From: Chrysaora quinquecirrha | Taxonomy: Eukaryota > Cnidaria > Scyphozoa > Semaeostomeae > Pelagiidae | Length of the DNA stretch: 64,000 bases | Direction of reading: 5' to 3' | Assembly (NCBI GenBank): GCA_014526335.1 | Contig: JACTAT010000267.1 | Coordinates: forward strand, 501,205 to 565,204 | Part shown: piece by piece, positions 34,301-43,100 of the stretch | Layout: each line of letters begins with the position of its first letter | Numbering within the stretch: the stretch's first letter is position 1 | Notes under the pieces: generated by a model | The model's input: the letters and a program-made list of their open reading frames with translations, nothing else | Databases searched by the model: none | What the model was told of the DNA's origin: nothing | Made by a program: the position numbers and the translations under genes

Positions 34301-35934
34301 AACCCACAATCATAGATTGCGAGTCCCACTCGCTCAACACTTGGCCATTCTGACCCCATAAAGGAGAGGTTGCACTTAGTTGTAAGAAGGTAACCGTATT
34401 GTCTATTGTCGTAACCGTAAAGTTAGAAGCGCAGTTATTTGTTTGGGTATCTATCCTGTAATTCGTACTAATGATTCACGGGCAAATCATTTAGATGTCT
34501 ATAGCGACAAAGACTTTATATTACCCTGGTTGCAACTACTGTAGCTGAGTCTTGTTTTGATTTTTCAGGTTATGGGAGGATATGATTTTCCTGGCTCAAA
34601 TTCTGTAAGCAAATTTGTTTTGTTGACACTTTTACCGATTGTTGATGGTCGATTGTGATGATCATACTTACGATTCTTGCAAAATTTGAATACCCTGAAT
34701 ATTTATTGTTTTAAATTCGCTCAGCTAAATTATTGGACTGGGTAAAGTAGACTAATGTCCTAAGTCGTAGTTATTGCTTTTGAATTGAATTATTTGTTAC
34801 TCAAACTACGACTCATGAACTAGCAGTGAGAAAACTAACCTAAAATGTGTTGCTTCGATTCTATTATTTTGTTCCAGTGTGAGCTACAGTTGATATCCGC
34901 ATTCTCGAACCCTCAAGGGAAACTGGAATTTTTTCGAGATAGCGAGTGAATGTTCAAAATAACGGATGCCTCACATAAATATAAAAAAAATTCTAGTTTT
35001 AAGCGAGGAAAGGAACTCTGATTAAAATGCAAGATCACTGATCCCAGTTCATCAAACAAGTCAGTTATTTTGCAAATAGGAGTTCAGGGTCATCTGTTTC
35101 ATTCCTACAATATCGTTGAACTTGAGATAATGATGATGCAGCAAACCTTCTTGTGCTAACAACAGACAGACATTACTGGCATGGGCATTGGGTGGATAAG
35201 ACAGTTATTTAACGAGAAAGGCTATTTTTTGCCAGGAATTTCTTGTCAAGCATCAGTCAAACTGTTCCTTCCGACAGCAGGGGAACTGGGGAACTGGGAA
35301 ATTGTTCAAGATAGCGAATGTTCGAGATAGCGGGCAGTCGAGATAGCGGATGTCAACTGTATTTCATTTTGTTTTTAGTCTCGATCTCTTGACTTAGTTT
35401 GGACTCGGGGAAAAATCTATCGGCATATCATATCTGCAAAATGTCTTGCAAAATGAGCGCTGTTGTTTTTAAAATCTTGTGATACCTGTACACGGTGGAA
35501 CATTCACTTAAGGACACCTAGTGGATATCTCCGAATAAGGGACAATTGTTTTCATCCAAAAATTCAAATGGTCAACTTCTTTGTAACACGAATTTCTGCG
35601 GGTGTATCGTTCCATGTCTTGAGAGCTGTGTAGTGAAAGCCCTTTTTAGCGTATTAAATCTTATATCTAGGGAGTCTGAGATCTTCAACGTCGATTCAAC
35701 AGGCACCTCTCGTCAACCAACAGAGTATTGGTCTTACCTTTTTGAGCTTAGCATGTTGATTTTATGTTGTTTTACACGACTCCAAAAACAGCCTTTTGTA
35801 ATATCAACCCATTTGTTTTAAGAACATTGATCTTGGTGCACTGACTGGTTGGATTCCTGAACGAGTTTCATTAAAAAACGAAGAAGTTAACAGAGAGCGA
35901 CTTTATGATCGGATGTTTGAAGCACTTCATAGAG
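22095..35934 (+). CDS. CAPN7: Calpain-7, copy A, exons 1-13 (3' end missing)
   Basis: Cysteine protease of the atypical calpain branch. In animals its MIT domains bind ESCRT-III partners such as IST1, linking it to endosomal sorting and cytokinesis. Exons: 22095-22308, 23471-23520, 24213-24329, 25822-25889, 26349-26501, 27767-27853, 29308-29370, 29636-29699, 30323-30408, 31713-31806, 33460-33570, 34569-34604, 35823-35934. All are GT-AG with matching phases, giving 418 codons plus one base. MIT1 is about residues 1-70 and MIT2 89-150; a linker leads to the CysPc domain with catalytic Cys278 in [10 protein letters not shown]. No EF-hands are expected in this branch. The ATG begins [14 protein letters not shown], matching the family start. 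No frameshift or stop seen. His, Asn and C-terminal exons would follow but the contig ends at 36157. Confidence 0.93.
22780..23945. repeat. Dispersed repeats in CAPN7 introns 1 and 2 (both arms)
   Basis: 22790-23300 is a G/C-tract-rich repeat (GGGGCATTGCCAAAGGGGG to CCCCCTTGAGCCC) shared with 61500-62060. 23590-23720 (GGTACAGGTATTTGCCGCTC) matches, inverted, 29110-29220. The flank CACATCCCCGTCCATT at 23920 recurs at 28605 (inverted) and 55262. Classification is not possible by eye. Confidence 0.5.
24213..24329 (+). CDS. CAPN7: CAPN7 copy A exon 3: second MIT domain
   Basis: 39 codons, phase 0 at both ends. [20 protein letters not shown] and [15 protein letters not shown] are the first two helices of MIT2; exon 4 (25822-25889) continues with [14 protein letters not shown], the third helix. 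Confidence 0.92.
24820..25066 (+). mobile_element. tRNA-derived SINE in CAPN7 intron 3 (both arms)
   Basis: Head GTCTCTGTGGCGCAGTGGTT (A-box-like TGGCGCAGTGG), a B-box-like GGGTTTGAGCC, then a body ending GTAAAGTCGACTGAG. Its counterpart is 59172-59415 on the minus strand. A relative private to arm 1 is at 31323-31550. Not a functional tRNA. Confidence 0.8.
25379..25582 (-). pseudogene. LINE ORF2 C-terminal tail fragment
   Basis: The frame contains [20 protein letters not shown], matching the W-N-x-L-P signature that ends many LINE ORF2 proteins, and closes with a stop. The upstream RT is absent. Also at 58656-58859 in the other arm, so it was present before the copies diverged. Confidence 0.65.
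26686..26747. mobile_element. 62-bp Mutator-type mini-MITE
   Basis: TAGACTTATTACATGAGTC and its near complement enclose about 25 bases. Flanks GTGCTGTCA (26677-26685) and GAGCTGTCA (26748-26756) match at 8 of 9 positions. The counterpart in the other arm is 57153-57214. Confidence 0.7.
27061..27132 (-). pseudogene. Second LINE ORF2 tail remnant, abutting a mariner MITE
   Basis: Minus-strand reading gives [20 protein letters not shown] and then a stop shortly after, a LINE-type L-W-N-D-L-P terminus. The mariner-like element at 27141 begins a few bases upstream. Counterpart 56768-56839. Confidence 0.45.
27141..27735. mobile_element. Mariner-like non-autonomous element in CAPN7 intron 5
   Basis: TA-flanked; right end GGGCCACCCTG then TA. 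The left end has lost about 15 bases (CAGGGT joins CCCCCTTAGG). The intact counterpart is 56149-56759. A third copy private to arm 2 is 59692-60303. No transposase. Confidence 0.8.
27974..28441. mobile_element. TA-flanked MITE, AAGCAAC word (both arms)
   Basis: 468 bp, ends CACGCAGTTTTT and AAAAAAACTTGCGTG. TA is on the left and TT on the right. AAGCAAC or its complement recurs at the termini and internally (CTTATAAGCAA, CTAAGCAACTTTT, ATAAGCAACTTTTT, AAGTTGCTTATAA). Counterpart 55443-55910, also 468 bp. Confidence 0.8.
28678..29043. mobile_element. TA-flanked MITE, AAGGAAC word (both arms)
   Basis: Ends near CTCGTTTTTTTATAAGGAAC and TATAAAAGAAAACATG, flanked by TA. GTTCCTTA/TAAGGAAC recurs through it, with one TTTCTTAA variant. 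The counterpart 54840-55206 keeps the more symmetrical ends CATG...CATG. Short open frames inside are not genes. Confidence 0.8.
30323..30408 (+). CDS. CAPN7: CAPN7 copy A exon 9: catalytic cysteine
   Basis: An 86-nt exon encoding [20 protein letters not shown] and the start of the following helix. Cys278 is the expected nucleophile, in the family motif SDCSFVASL. Acceptor TTTTTAG, donor GTTAGT, phase 0 in and 2 out. I found no counterpart in copy B. Confidence 0.93.
30576..31281. mobile_element. Harbinger-type element, TTA target duplication
   Basis: 706 bp flanked by TTA (30573-30575 and 31282-31284). The ends are TACCCCGTTTACACAAGAGA and the complement of TCTCATGCAAACGGGATC. The word AACTGGATCGG/CCGATCCAGTT and GAGCCAGTT variants repeat inside. 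A minisatellite occupies the centre. Only its right part survives in the other arm (53367-53431). Confidence 0.65.
30738..31100. repeat. CCCACCACAACAAGCATAAT minisatellite
   Basis: Imperfect units combine CCACCACAACAAGCATAATA, ACCCACCACATCAAGC and CCACCACAGTAGTGCTTATC. The Cys/Gly/Trp/Leu-rich minus-strand open frames are a by-product. Confidence 0.85.
31323..31550 (-). mobile_element. tRNA-derived SINE, arm 1 only
   Basis: On the minus strand the head is TCTGGGGCGCAGTGGTTAGC with B box GGTTCGAGCC, and the body is like 24820-25066. The other arm passes from AGCATCAAGGGGCTC to the sequence before GATCTTCAGCTGAATC with no SINE (near 52555-52600). Confidence 0.75.
31915..32316. mobile_element. 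TA-flanked MITE, AAGGAAC word (both arms)
   Basis: 402 bp; ends CACGCTTCTTTTATAAGGAA and CCTTATAAAAAAAAGCGTG; TA on both sides. TAAGGAACT and its complement repeat inside. Counterpart 51807-52208, also 402 bp. A truncated third relative is at 53434-53672. Confidence 0.85.
33097..33228. mobile_element. 132-bp Mutator-type MITE (both arms)
   Basis: Flanked by perfect ACCCCGGAC (33088-33096 and 33229-33237). The right end is CATGTAGTAAGTCTA. The counterpart 50899-51030 has the same 9-bp duplication. Confidence 0.75.
34237..34260. repeat. Short (GAT)n microsatellite, contracted allele
   Basis: About seven GATGAT units in CAPN7 intron 11. The matching site in the other arm (49784-49883) holds about 32 units. 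Confidence 0.8.
34887..35359. mobile_element. Pogo/Tigger-like MITE, apparently arm 1 only
   Basis: 473 bp; ends CAGTTGATATCCGCATTCTC and complement of GATAGCGGATGTCAACTG; flanked by TA (34885-34886 and 35360-35361). TCGAGATAGCG is repeated near the right end. CAGTTGACATCC-type ends with TA duplication are typical of pogo-like elements. I see no counterpart between exons 12 and 13 of copy B. Confidence 0.75.
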
Positions 35935-36104
35935 GTAGGCATCCGATACCGTATTCTTTTTGCTACTATCAGAGAATAAAAATTTATTTAGCGTTTAGCT
36001 GGTTGCGAGAAAGTGGAGAGTTTTGCATGATTCCTAGTTTTTTCTATTCCGCCCTGATTATAAGCCTTTGCGCCTCAGATAATTTATGTAAAGTTTTTGC
36101 TGTA

Positions 36105-36157
36105 CACGTTTTTTTATCAGGAACCTTAACTCTGAGTTGAGGCTGGAGTTCCTTAAT
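36105..36157. mobile_element. TA-flanked MITE cut by the assembly gap
   Basis: After TA, CACGTTTTTTTATCAGGAAC starts a copy resembling 28678-29043 (CTTAACTCTGAGTTGAGGCT). Contig 2 ends inside it. Confidence 0.7.
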
Positions 36158-36657
36158 NNNNNNNNNNNNNNNNNNNNNNNNNNNNNNNNNNNNNNNNNNN
36201 NNNNNNNNNNNNNNNNNNNNNNNNNNNNNNNNNNNNNNNNNNNNNNNNNNNNNNNNNNNNNNNNNNNNNNNNNNNNNNNNNNNNNNNNNNNNNNNNNNNN
36301 NNNNNNNNNNNNNNNNNNNNNNNNNNNNNNNNNNNNNNNNNNNNNNNNNNNNNNNNNNNNNNNNNNNNNNNNNNNNNNNNNNNNNNNNNNNNNNNNNNNN
36401 NNNNNNNNNNNNNNNNNNNNNNNNNNNNNNNNNNNNNNNNNNNNNNNNNNNNNNNNNNNNNNNNNNNNNNNNNNNNNNNNNNNNNNNNNNNNNNNNNNNN
36501 NNNNNNNNNNNNNNNNNNNNNNNNNNNNNNNNNNNNNNNNNNNNNNNNNNNNNNNNNNNNNNNNNNNNNNNNNNNNNNNNNNNNNNNNNNNNNNNNNNNN
36601 NNNNNNNNNNNNNNNNNNNNNNNNNNNNNNNNNNNNNNNNNNNNNNNNNNNNNNNNN
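36158..36657. other. Assembly gap, 500 N
   Basis: Exactly 500 N. It lies between the last visible intron of CAPN7 copy A and the 3' flank of copy B, where the two arms would turn around. Confidence 0.99.
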
Positions 36658-37021
36658 GAAGGATTTTAAGGGATTTCCGTTTCAAATAATGGGATCACGG
36701 GCCAGGCAAAGGTGTACACAGGACCATAGCGGCTATTGTTCTTTTTGGGCTGCAGCCCCACAATAGTTTACGAAATCCATTGTTTTATAGCATTGTTTGT
36801 ATAATTACCTATTATTCCTATTGTTTAATCTACAATTCAGCCCCCCACCCAAATTTTCCTTGTCCTACACTACTGGCACACGATTTCCACGAATTGAATA
36901 GCCCCTCGTTATTTTCTACATTCCTACCGTGATTTTTGCAATCCAAGTCTTGATAATTCTTGCCTCCATTCTTGCAGTAGTATATAAATACATTTTTTCA
37001 TCTGTTATGTAAATATAAAAT

Positions 37022-37163
37022 TTATGCCTTACTTAGGTTGAATGCGGCCGATGCAGCAACTTCCAAGAAAAATGGTCCTTCTTGTCCAGGCAAAAATGTT
37101 GATGCAATTAACTTGTATTTTCCAGGTGGTACATCTCTCATTTCAAATGCCATAAATCCCCAT
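37022..37163 (-). CDS. CAPN7: CAPN7 copy B terminal exon
   Basis: Minus strand: 46 residues plus TAA, including [20 protein letters not shown] and [10 protein letters not shown], the conserved end of the last C2-like domain. Phase 2 in, matching SGDYR| of exon 24 (38458-38526). No clear AATAAA is visible before the contig end at 36658. Confidence 0.9.
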
Positions 37164-40100
37164 CTACGAAAACAACGCAAACGGGTAAGACATGTTGGCA
37201 CTATCTATTTTAAATACCTGGAAGGTTCATTATTCAAGACATGCAAAATGATATAAACTATGATCTGAAAGTGGAACACCTTGCTCTATGAGGACGGTAA
37301 ATGCGGCTCCAGGACTACTAAAATCTCCTTTAAAAGTTACAACATCCATACACAAAACAGAAGCACTCACGCATAGCTAGAAAACGTAATATCCCAAACG
37401 CAAGAAGTATCTGAGACCAGTTAAAAGTAAAGGGATTTGCAGCTTAAGACACGAATGCACCTAGCACGAGAATAAGAAAACCATGGGTATATGGCTGGCA
37501 TCGGCAGGATGGACAGTTGAGTTCTCTGTATAGTGGAAAGTTATACAGACTGGATTCGAACTCACAACTTTTCAAACAAGAACCAAAGGACTTTACTGTC
37601 ATCACTTGACTACAGCATTTAAAAACATTTGTTCAGAAGTATAGCTTTTTCTTTCATGCCCTACTCACATGGGATGGATCTTCTACGAAATATACGTATT
37701 TACATATATTGATTCTTTCACGCACGCTTAAGCTTGGTTGTAAATCTAATGAGGCGATATTAGAAATTGGTTTTTATCTGAGAGAGCAAATGGTTTTTCC
37801 AAGCGTTTGGAGATGGGCTAATTTGTATTTGGGGGTTTTGTTTACACGAGAACGAAATTAAATACTGTTTGTTTATCAACCTTGTCCCTGGGCCCCAAAC
37901 GCGTTTCCTCTAATCGCAACTGTCCAACCGATTGGGGTCCTGCTACCAGCCATGAAATCTGCCAAAATATTGGCAATTTTGGTTTTTTCACCGAAACAAG
38001 GTGAAGAATTTGGAAAGCAGATGTTTAAGCACATGTAGACTTACATATTTTCACATGCTTTTCGGCCTATTCAAGTAAACTTATTACATTCGTCGTAGTC
38101 TACGCGCCACCACACTCCACCACGCTACTCCAACTAACCACTCTGAGGAAACTGCAATTCTGTTGTTGTAGTTGTTGTAGCTGTTTCCGAAAGACTGGGA
38201 GGAAGGTAATATGTCTACTATTCCGGTGTGATATTTTGATGAAACTTTGACGTCACTCAATTAATTCTATTGCTCATGCAGCCAATCAAATGGTGAATTG
38301 ACAAGGCTGATACCAGGGTCGACTATAGGCAGAAAAGTTTCACGTAGTGTCCTATTCACGATGGAGCCTAGCTTATTCACTGCTTATCCAATGTCTAACA
38401 AACTTTCACTGGCTAATAAATCGAGAATACAAGATAGAAGATAAGAAAATTTCTAACCTGTAATCTCCAGATGTTTTCTTGAAGCTGCCATCTTGTGAGA
38501 CGATTTCTACACCAGCAGCATATTGCCTTTGGTAAAAAATTATATTTTCTAACTTTGGTTGAATACCTGAAATACCTTCGTAAATGCAGCATTCTTTATT
38601 CCTGGGGGGTGGGATACTGCACAAAAAGTTAATCTGGGGTAACAGTTAATCAGTTAATAGAGAAATGAGATCAGAAGGGATTAGTTAAAGTTGAGAACGT
38701 TCTTTTTGCTGAAAAACGTTTTTTCACTAGAGAAGGAAACCATTGTCCGAGACCCACAACTAGAAGTTTTGACAAAATAGCTTCCCCACCCCACTCGTGG
38801 AAAAATCAAACCTGGTGTTTGACATTAATGAACAATATGTATAGATGTGTATGGCACTCAAGAAGGCTCATCAAAGCCGAAACAAAGCGAAATGGGAAAA
38901 CATCCTTGGGCTCTGACTTGGTTAAGTTACTCGACGATTTCACTGGACTCTTTAGCTTTGTGAAAAGCCTGGTTCGAGTCCCATCTATTGTGGTATGCCA
39001 ATCGCACGAAAATATGAAATATAAATATCCATATGTATGATACTCAGGAAAGCTCCATAAAGCCGTCACAGAGTCAAACGGGAGGAGAGCCTTGGGTTGT
39101 GACTTGGAGAGTTACTCAGTGGAAGCGTCGTTGGGTCTCTAGTCATGCAGTCCAGGCTCGAGTCCAATCTACTGTGGTACGTCAATCACGCAAACAAATG
39201 GAATAAATATATCAATATGTACGATACTCAAGAAGGCTCCATAAAGCCGTCACAGAGTCAAACGGGAGGAGAGCCTTAGCGGAAACGTCGTTGGGTCTCT
39301 AGTCATACAGTCCAGTTTCAAATCCCTTCAGTTGTGGTATGCCAATTGTGGAAAAATCTACCCAAGTGTTTGCTCAACAAAGCCGACAGAAAGCCAAACA
39401 GGAGGTCATCCTTAGGCTCTATGACTCGGGAGAGTTACTTGACGATTTCATTGGGATCTTAAGCATAGTGAAATTGCCGTTGGCTCTCTGATCGTGCAGT
39501 CCAGGTCCGAATCCAATCTAACTGTGGTATGCCACTCGTGCAAGAATCTATCCCAGTGTTTGCTATTCATGAATACCATACAGTTACTAAAATACTCACT
39601 TGCTGGCTTCGAGTTTGATCAGCAGTGAACATGGGGTGTTGGATATGATCTCCAGGTCGAATTTTGGGTTGCTAAGGTACGTTGCATGATTTGCACAGCC
39701 TCCTGCAGACGATTTTGTCCATCGTCCAGTAAGCTACAGAATATAACAGTAAATATTTTACAAGTATTTAAATCTGATAGAAATTAGGCAGAAAAGGGCC
39801 AAGATCCGATTGTTTACCTACGAGTCGAAGTTTTAGCGTCCAGCAGTAGACTTATTACATTCCTCTAACTGTTTCGGAAACAGCTACAACAGCTACAACA
39901 ACAAGATTGCTGTTCCCTCATATCCCGTACCATTACATATGGGAGTTACCGCCCACTAGGTTCCAACAGCAGGAACAAATTTATTCATTTTATGGTTATT
40001 AAACATAGGAAAAATAGAAATAAAGAGCTCAGATCTGAACACTTACTCTTTTCCGTGATGTAAAAGGATCGGCGACGGGAGCTAATTCAAATCTGACTGT

Positions 40101-43100
40101 TCCATAAACCTAGAAGTAGGGAAATTGAAATGATGTGGCCTTAAAGGAACTATAAAGTTTCATCAGCAGGCAGAGAAGTTTTTATTGTATTAGGTGAAAT
40201 TCAAAATTGTATCTTGAAATGATCTTCTCACCTTGAGAGTATAATAAATAGTGTTATATTTTTCGTATTGAGATATCACCAAAGTGTACTTCTGAGTACC
40301 TTTAGATGGTTGCATCTTTGCTAAATAATGCGGGCTGTTAATTTTCGTCCCCTCAAGGTATGGTTTATCTACGAAGTAAACAGAAAAATTATAGTAAGAA
40401 ACAAAGCAAGTAAAAAAATGTAAGTTAACTAAATGTAAATTAAAGTATAGCGAGTTAACAGAGTAAATTAAAGAAATGTTTAGAAAACTATGCAGTATTT
40501 AGTACTGTAGTGAAAAGTACAGTAAATTAGAAAATCAATGAAAGTAAGGCAAAGTAAAGAAGAGTAGCCTAAACCAAAGAAAAGTGAAGTAAGAAAATTA
40601 AAGTGAATTAAAGCAGTGTAGAGAATAGTAGAGGGAAAAGTAGTGAAGTGAAGCAAAGCAAAGCAAGTAAAGTGAAGAAAAGTAAAACGCAGTAAAGAAA
40701 AGTTAAGTGAAACGAAGTAAAGAAAAGTTAAGTGAAACGAAGTAAAGAAAAGTTAAGTGAAACGAAGTAAAGAAAAGTTAAGTGAAACGAAATAAAGTAA
40801 AATAACGTAATGCAAAGCAAAGTAAAGAAATTGAAATGAAGTAAAACGAAGTAATGTAAAGTAAAGTGAAGTAAATCAAAGAAAGTAAAGTAAAGTAACG
40901 AAAAGTAAAGTAAAGTAAAATAAAGCAAAGTGAAGTAAAGTAAAGTAAAGTAAAGTAAAGTAAAGCAAAGTGAAGTAAAATAAAGTAAAGTGAAGTAAAG
41001 TAAAGTAAAGTAAAGCAAAGTGAAGTAAAATAAAGTAAAGTGAAGTAAAATAAAGTAAAGTGAAGTAAAGTAAAGTAAAGTAAAGTAAAGTAAAGTAAAG
41101 TAAAAGTAAAAGTAAAGTAAAAGTAAAGTAAAGTAAGAAAGTAAAGTAAAGTAAAGTAAAAAAGTAAAGTAAAGTAAAGTAAAAGTAAAGTAAAGTAAAG
41201 TAAAGTAAAGTAAAGTAAAGTAAAGTAAAGTAAAGTAAAGCAAAGTAAAGTAAAGTAAAGCAAAGTGAAGTAAAATAAAGTAAAGTGAAGTAAAGTAAAG
41301 TAAAGTAAAGAAAAGTAAAGTAAAGTAAAGTAAGTAAAGCAAAGCCAATTAAAGTGAAGCAAGTTGAATAGTTAATTAGGTAAGTTGAGGAAATGAAAAA
41401 ATTAGTTTTCTCGTCTAGATTTGCTGCATTCATCAAGCATTCGAGCAGATTTCTACAAGACTTGCAGCTACACAGTTTAAAAAGCAAATTTCTACCTGGA
41501 TAGTATATGCGTGCACTTCCGGGACTCTTGTACACATGAACAGTGATGAATTCTTTGTTATCAGCAAAGTCATCCTAAAAATGTTTCAGCAACCATAATC
41601 TTGTTATTTGAGTACGATTTAATAGGATCAAGAGTAGCAAACGTGAAGCCTGCAGTAATGTTTTGAATGGGATGAACTCGTCGCTGGATGAAGGCCACAG
41701 TTACACTGGCAGCATGCCTCGTCGCGTCTTGAATTTTGTACCGGATAGGGCTTCCAGTTACAGTATGACGACTCAAGTCGGTATAAGACGCTTCGCAAAT
41801 AGTCATGAAAATCATTGCGCTCTGGTGGAGGTGATATGAAAATCAAGACACGACGCGGCGGCACAGTGAAATCATGCTTATCTGATGTATGGCGCTCCAA
41901 AACCTTGTTTTCCTATTGTTTAACAAAAGAAATGCGAAGCCAATCTGTGAAGGAGCTGCCGTAGCATTTCAGTGTAACTGCACAGATAACGATGAAATAT
42001 GGCGCTGATTTCGTGTATACCTGCTAGGCAAAATCTAATGACGAAACAAAAATCAAAACGCGGCGACGGCATTCCTGCGTAGTATAACTGGGGCCTGAGA
42101 TAGGAGACGGCAAATTGATTATTTAAATTTAAATTTGGAAGCTTATGTGTAAGACCTTTTGCCTATTAGTTTCTTGTCCTAGACGTTTAGTCCGCGTCTT
42201 GATATTTGAAGTTTTGGCGACAAGGCTGTTTTCGCGTTTTCATGAAGACGCCGAATATTTTCATCGTTTCGGAAGCTGTAATAGCAAATTCCATAGCCAA
42301 AACAGGTAAAAAATAGCGATTAATATTGTATTTCGCCACTATAATAAGGACCTGTCGTAAAAACTGCGAAAAAATCCACTTGAGAATAAAATTGTGGGCT
42401 AGAGGGCAAATTTCTGTAGTAAGCCCTACACTTAGGCCCGATAGCCCTACACTTAGAATGCCGATAAATTGTGGAAAAATTGCGGGCTAGAGGGCATATT
42501 TCTGTAGTAAGCCCTACATTAAGGACCGAAAGCCCTACACTTAGAATGCCGATATGTAGGCGTCGCGACCTTTCAAAGCTGAATTACACATTTTAATCAA
42601 GACGCTACGGTACCTTGTTGACAACGATTCTAATTGGCGTTGCGCCCTGTTGCTAAATCAGCCTAAAGGCCAAACTGGCACTCCAGGTCCGACTGGTGAA
42701 AATATGGACCATTAGAAAAGAATAAAAAGCACGTCAGAGTTCAACATACCCTCTCTGTAATGTGTCTTGTAAGAAGAATCCAAATTATCCCTTCACTATC
42801 ACCACTGTGGACGGTCAGTCGGTATTGCGGATTATCGCCTATATAAAAAGACAGAAAGATTTTCATTATTTATATGTGATCTAAGGCCCTGGCCAAACGA
42901 TCAAACATTGTTGGTCCAACATTTTAAATTTGCTGTAAAACAAATGTTTGACCGTTTGGCCACGTCCAAAAACATTGCTTGACAAGCAAAAGTAACACAC
43001 TTTGTGGCGTGATGTTTTTGAAAAAGTTCAAAAACATTTATGCTTGTGGCAAGCAAAAAATGCTGGGTGAGCAATATTTTTGGACGTGGCAAAAACGGTC

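Larger units (their letters stand above)
16900..35934. repeat. Inverted-repeat arm 1 (calpain-7 copy A locus)
   Basis: Reverse complement of 48099-64000 with small differences and private insertions. Shared parts include all calpain-7 exons except exon 9, most introns, the 5' flank and many MITEs. Private to this arm: a LINE (17195-20913), SINEs (21587-21842 and 31323-31550), exon 9 with its surroundings, and apparently a pogo-like MITE (34887-35359). Homology stops soon after exon 13, at the contig end. Confidence 0.9.

Noticed and set aside
15108..36766. Long open frames made largely of X residues
   Set aside because: They run through the two 500-N assembly gaps.
37038..37256. Plus-strand open frame after an AG, ending before GTAAGA, looking like an exon of another gene
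   Set aside because: The minus strand of the same bases is the terminal exon of calpain-7 copy B, with the conserved [10 protein letters not shown] tail and correct phase.
40728..41535. Overlapping open frames of about 200 codons rich in Leu, Tyr and Phe
   Set aside because: They are translations of the AAAGT microsatellite in three frames.
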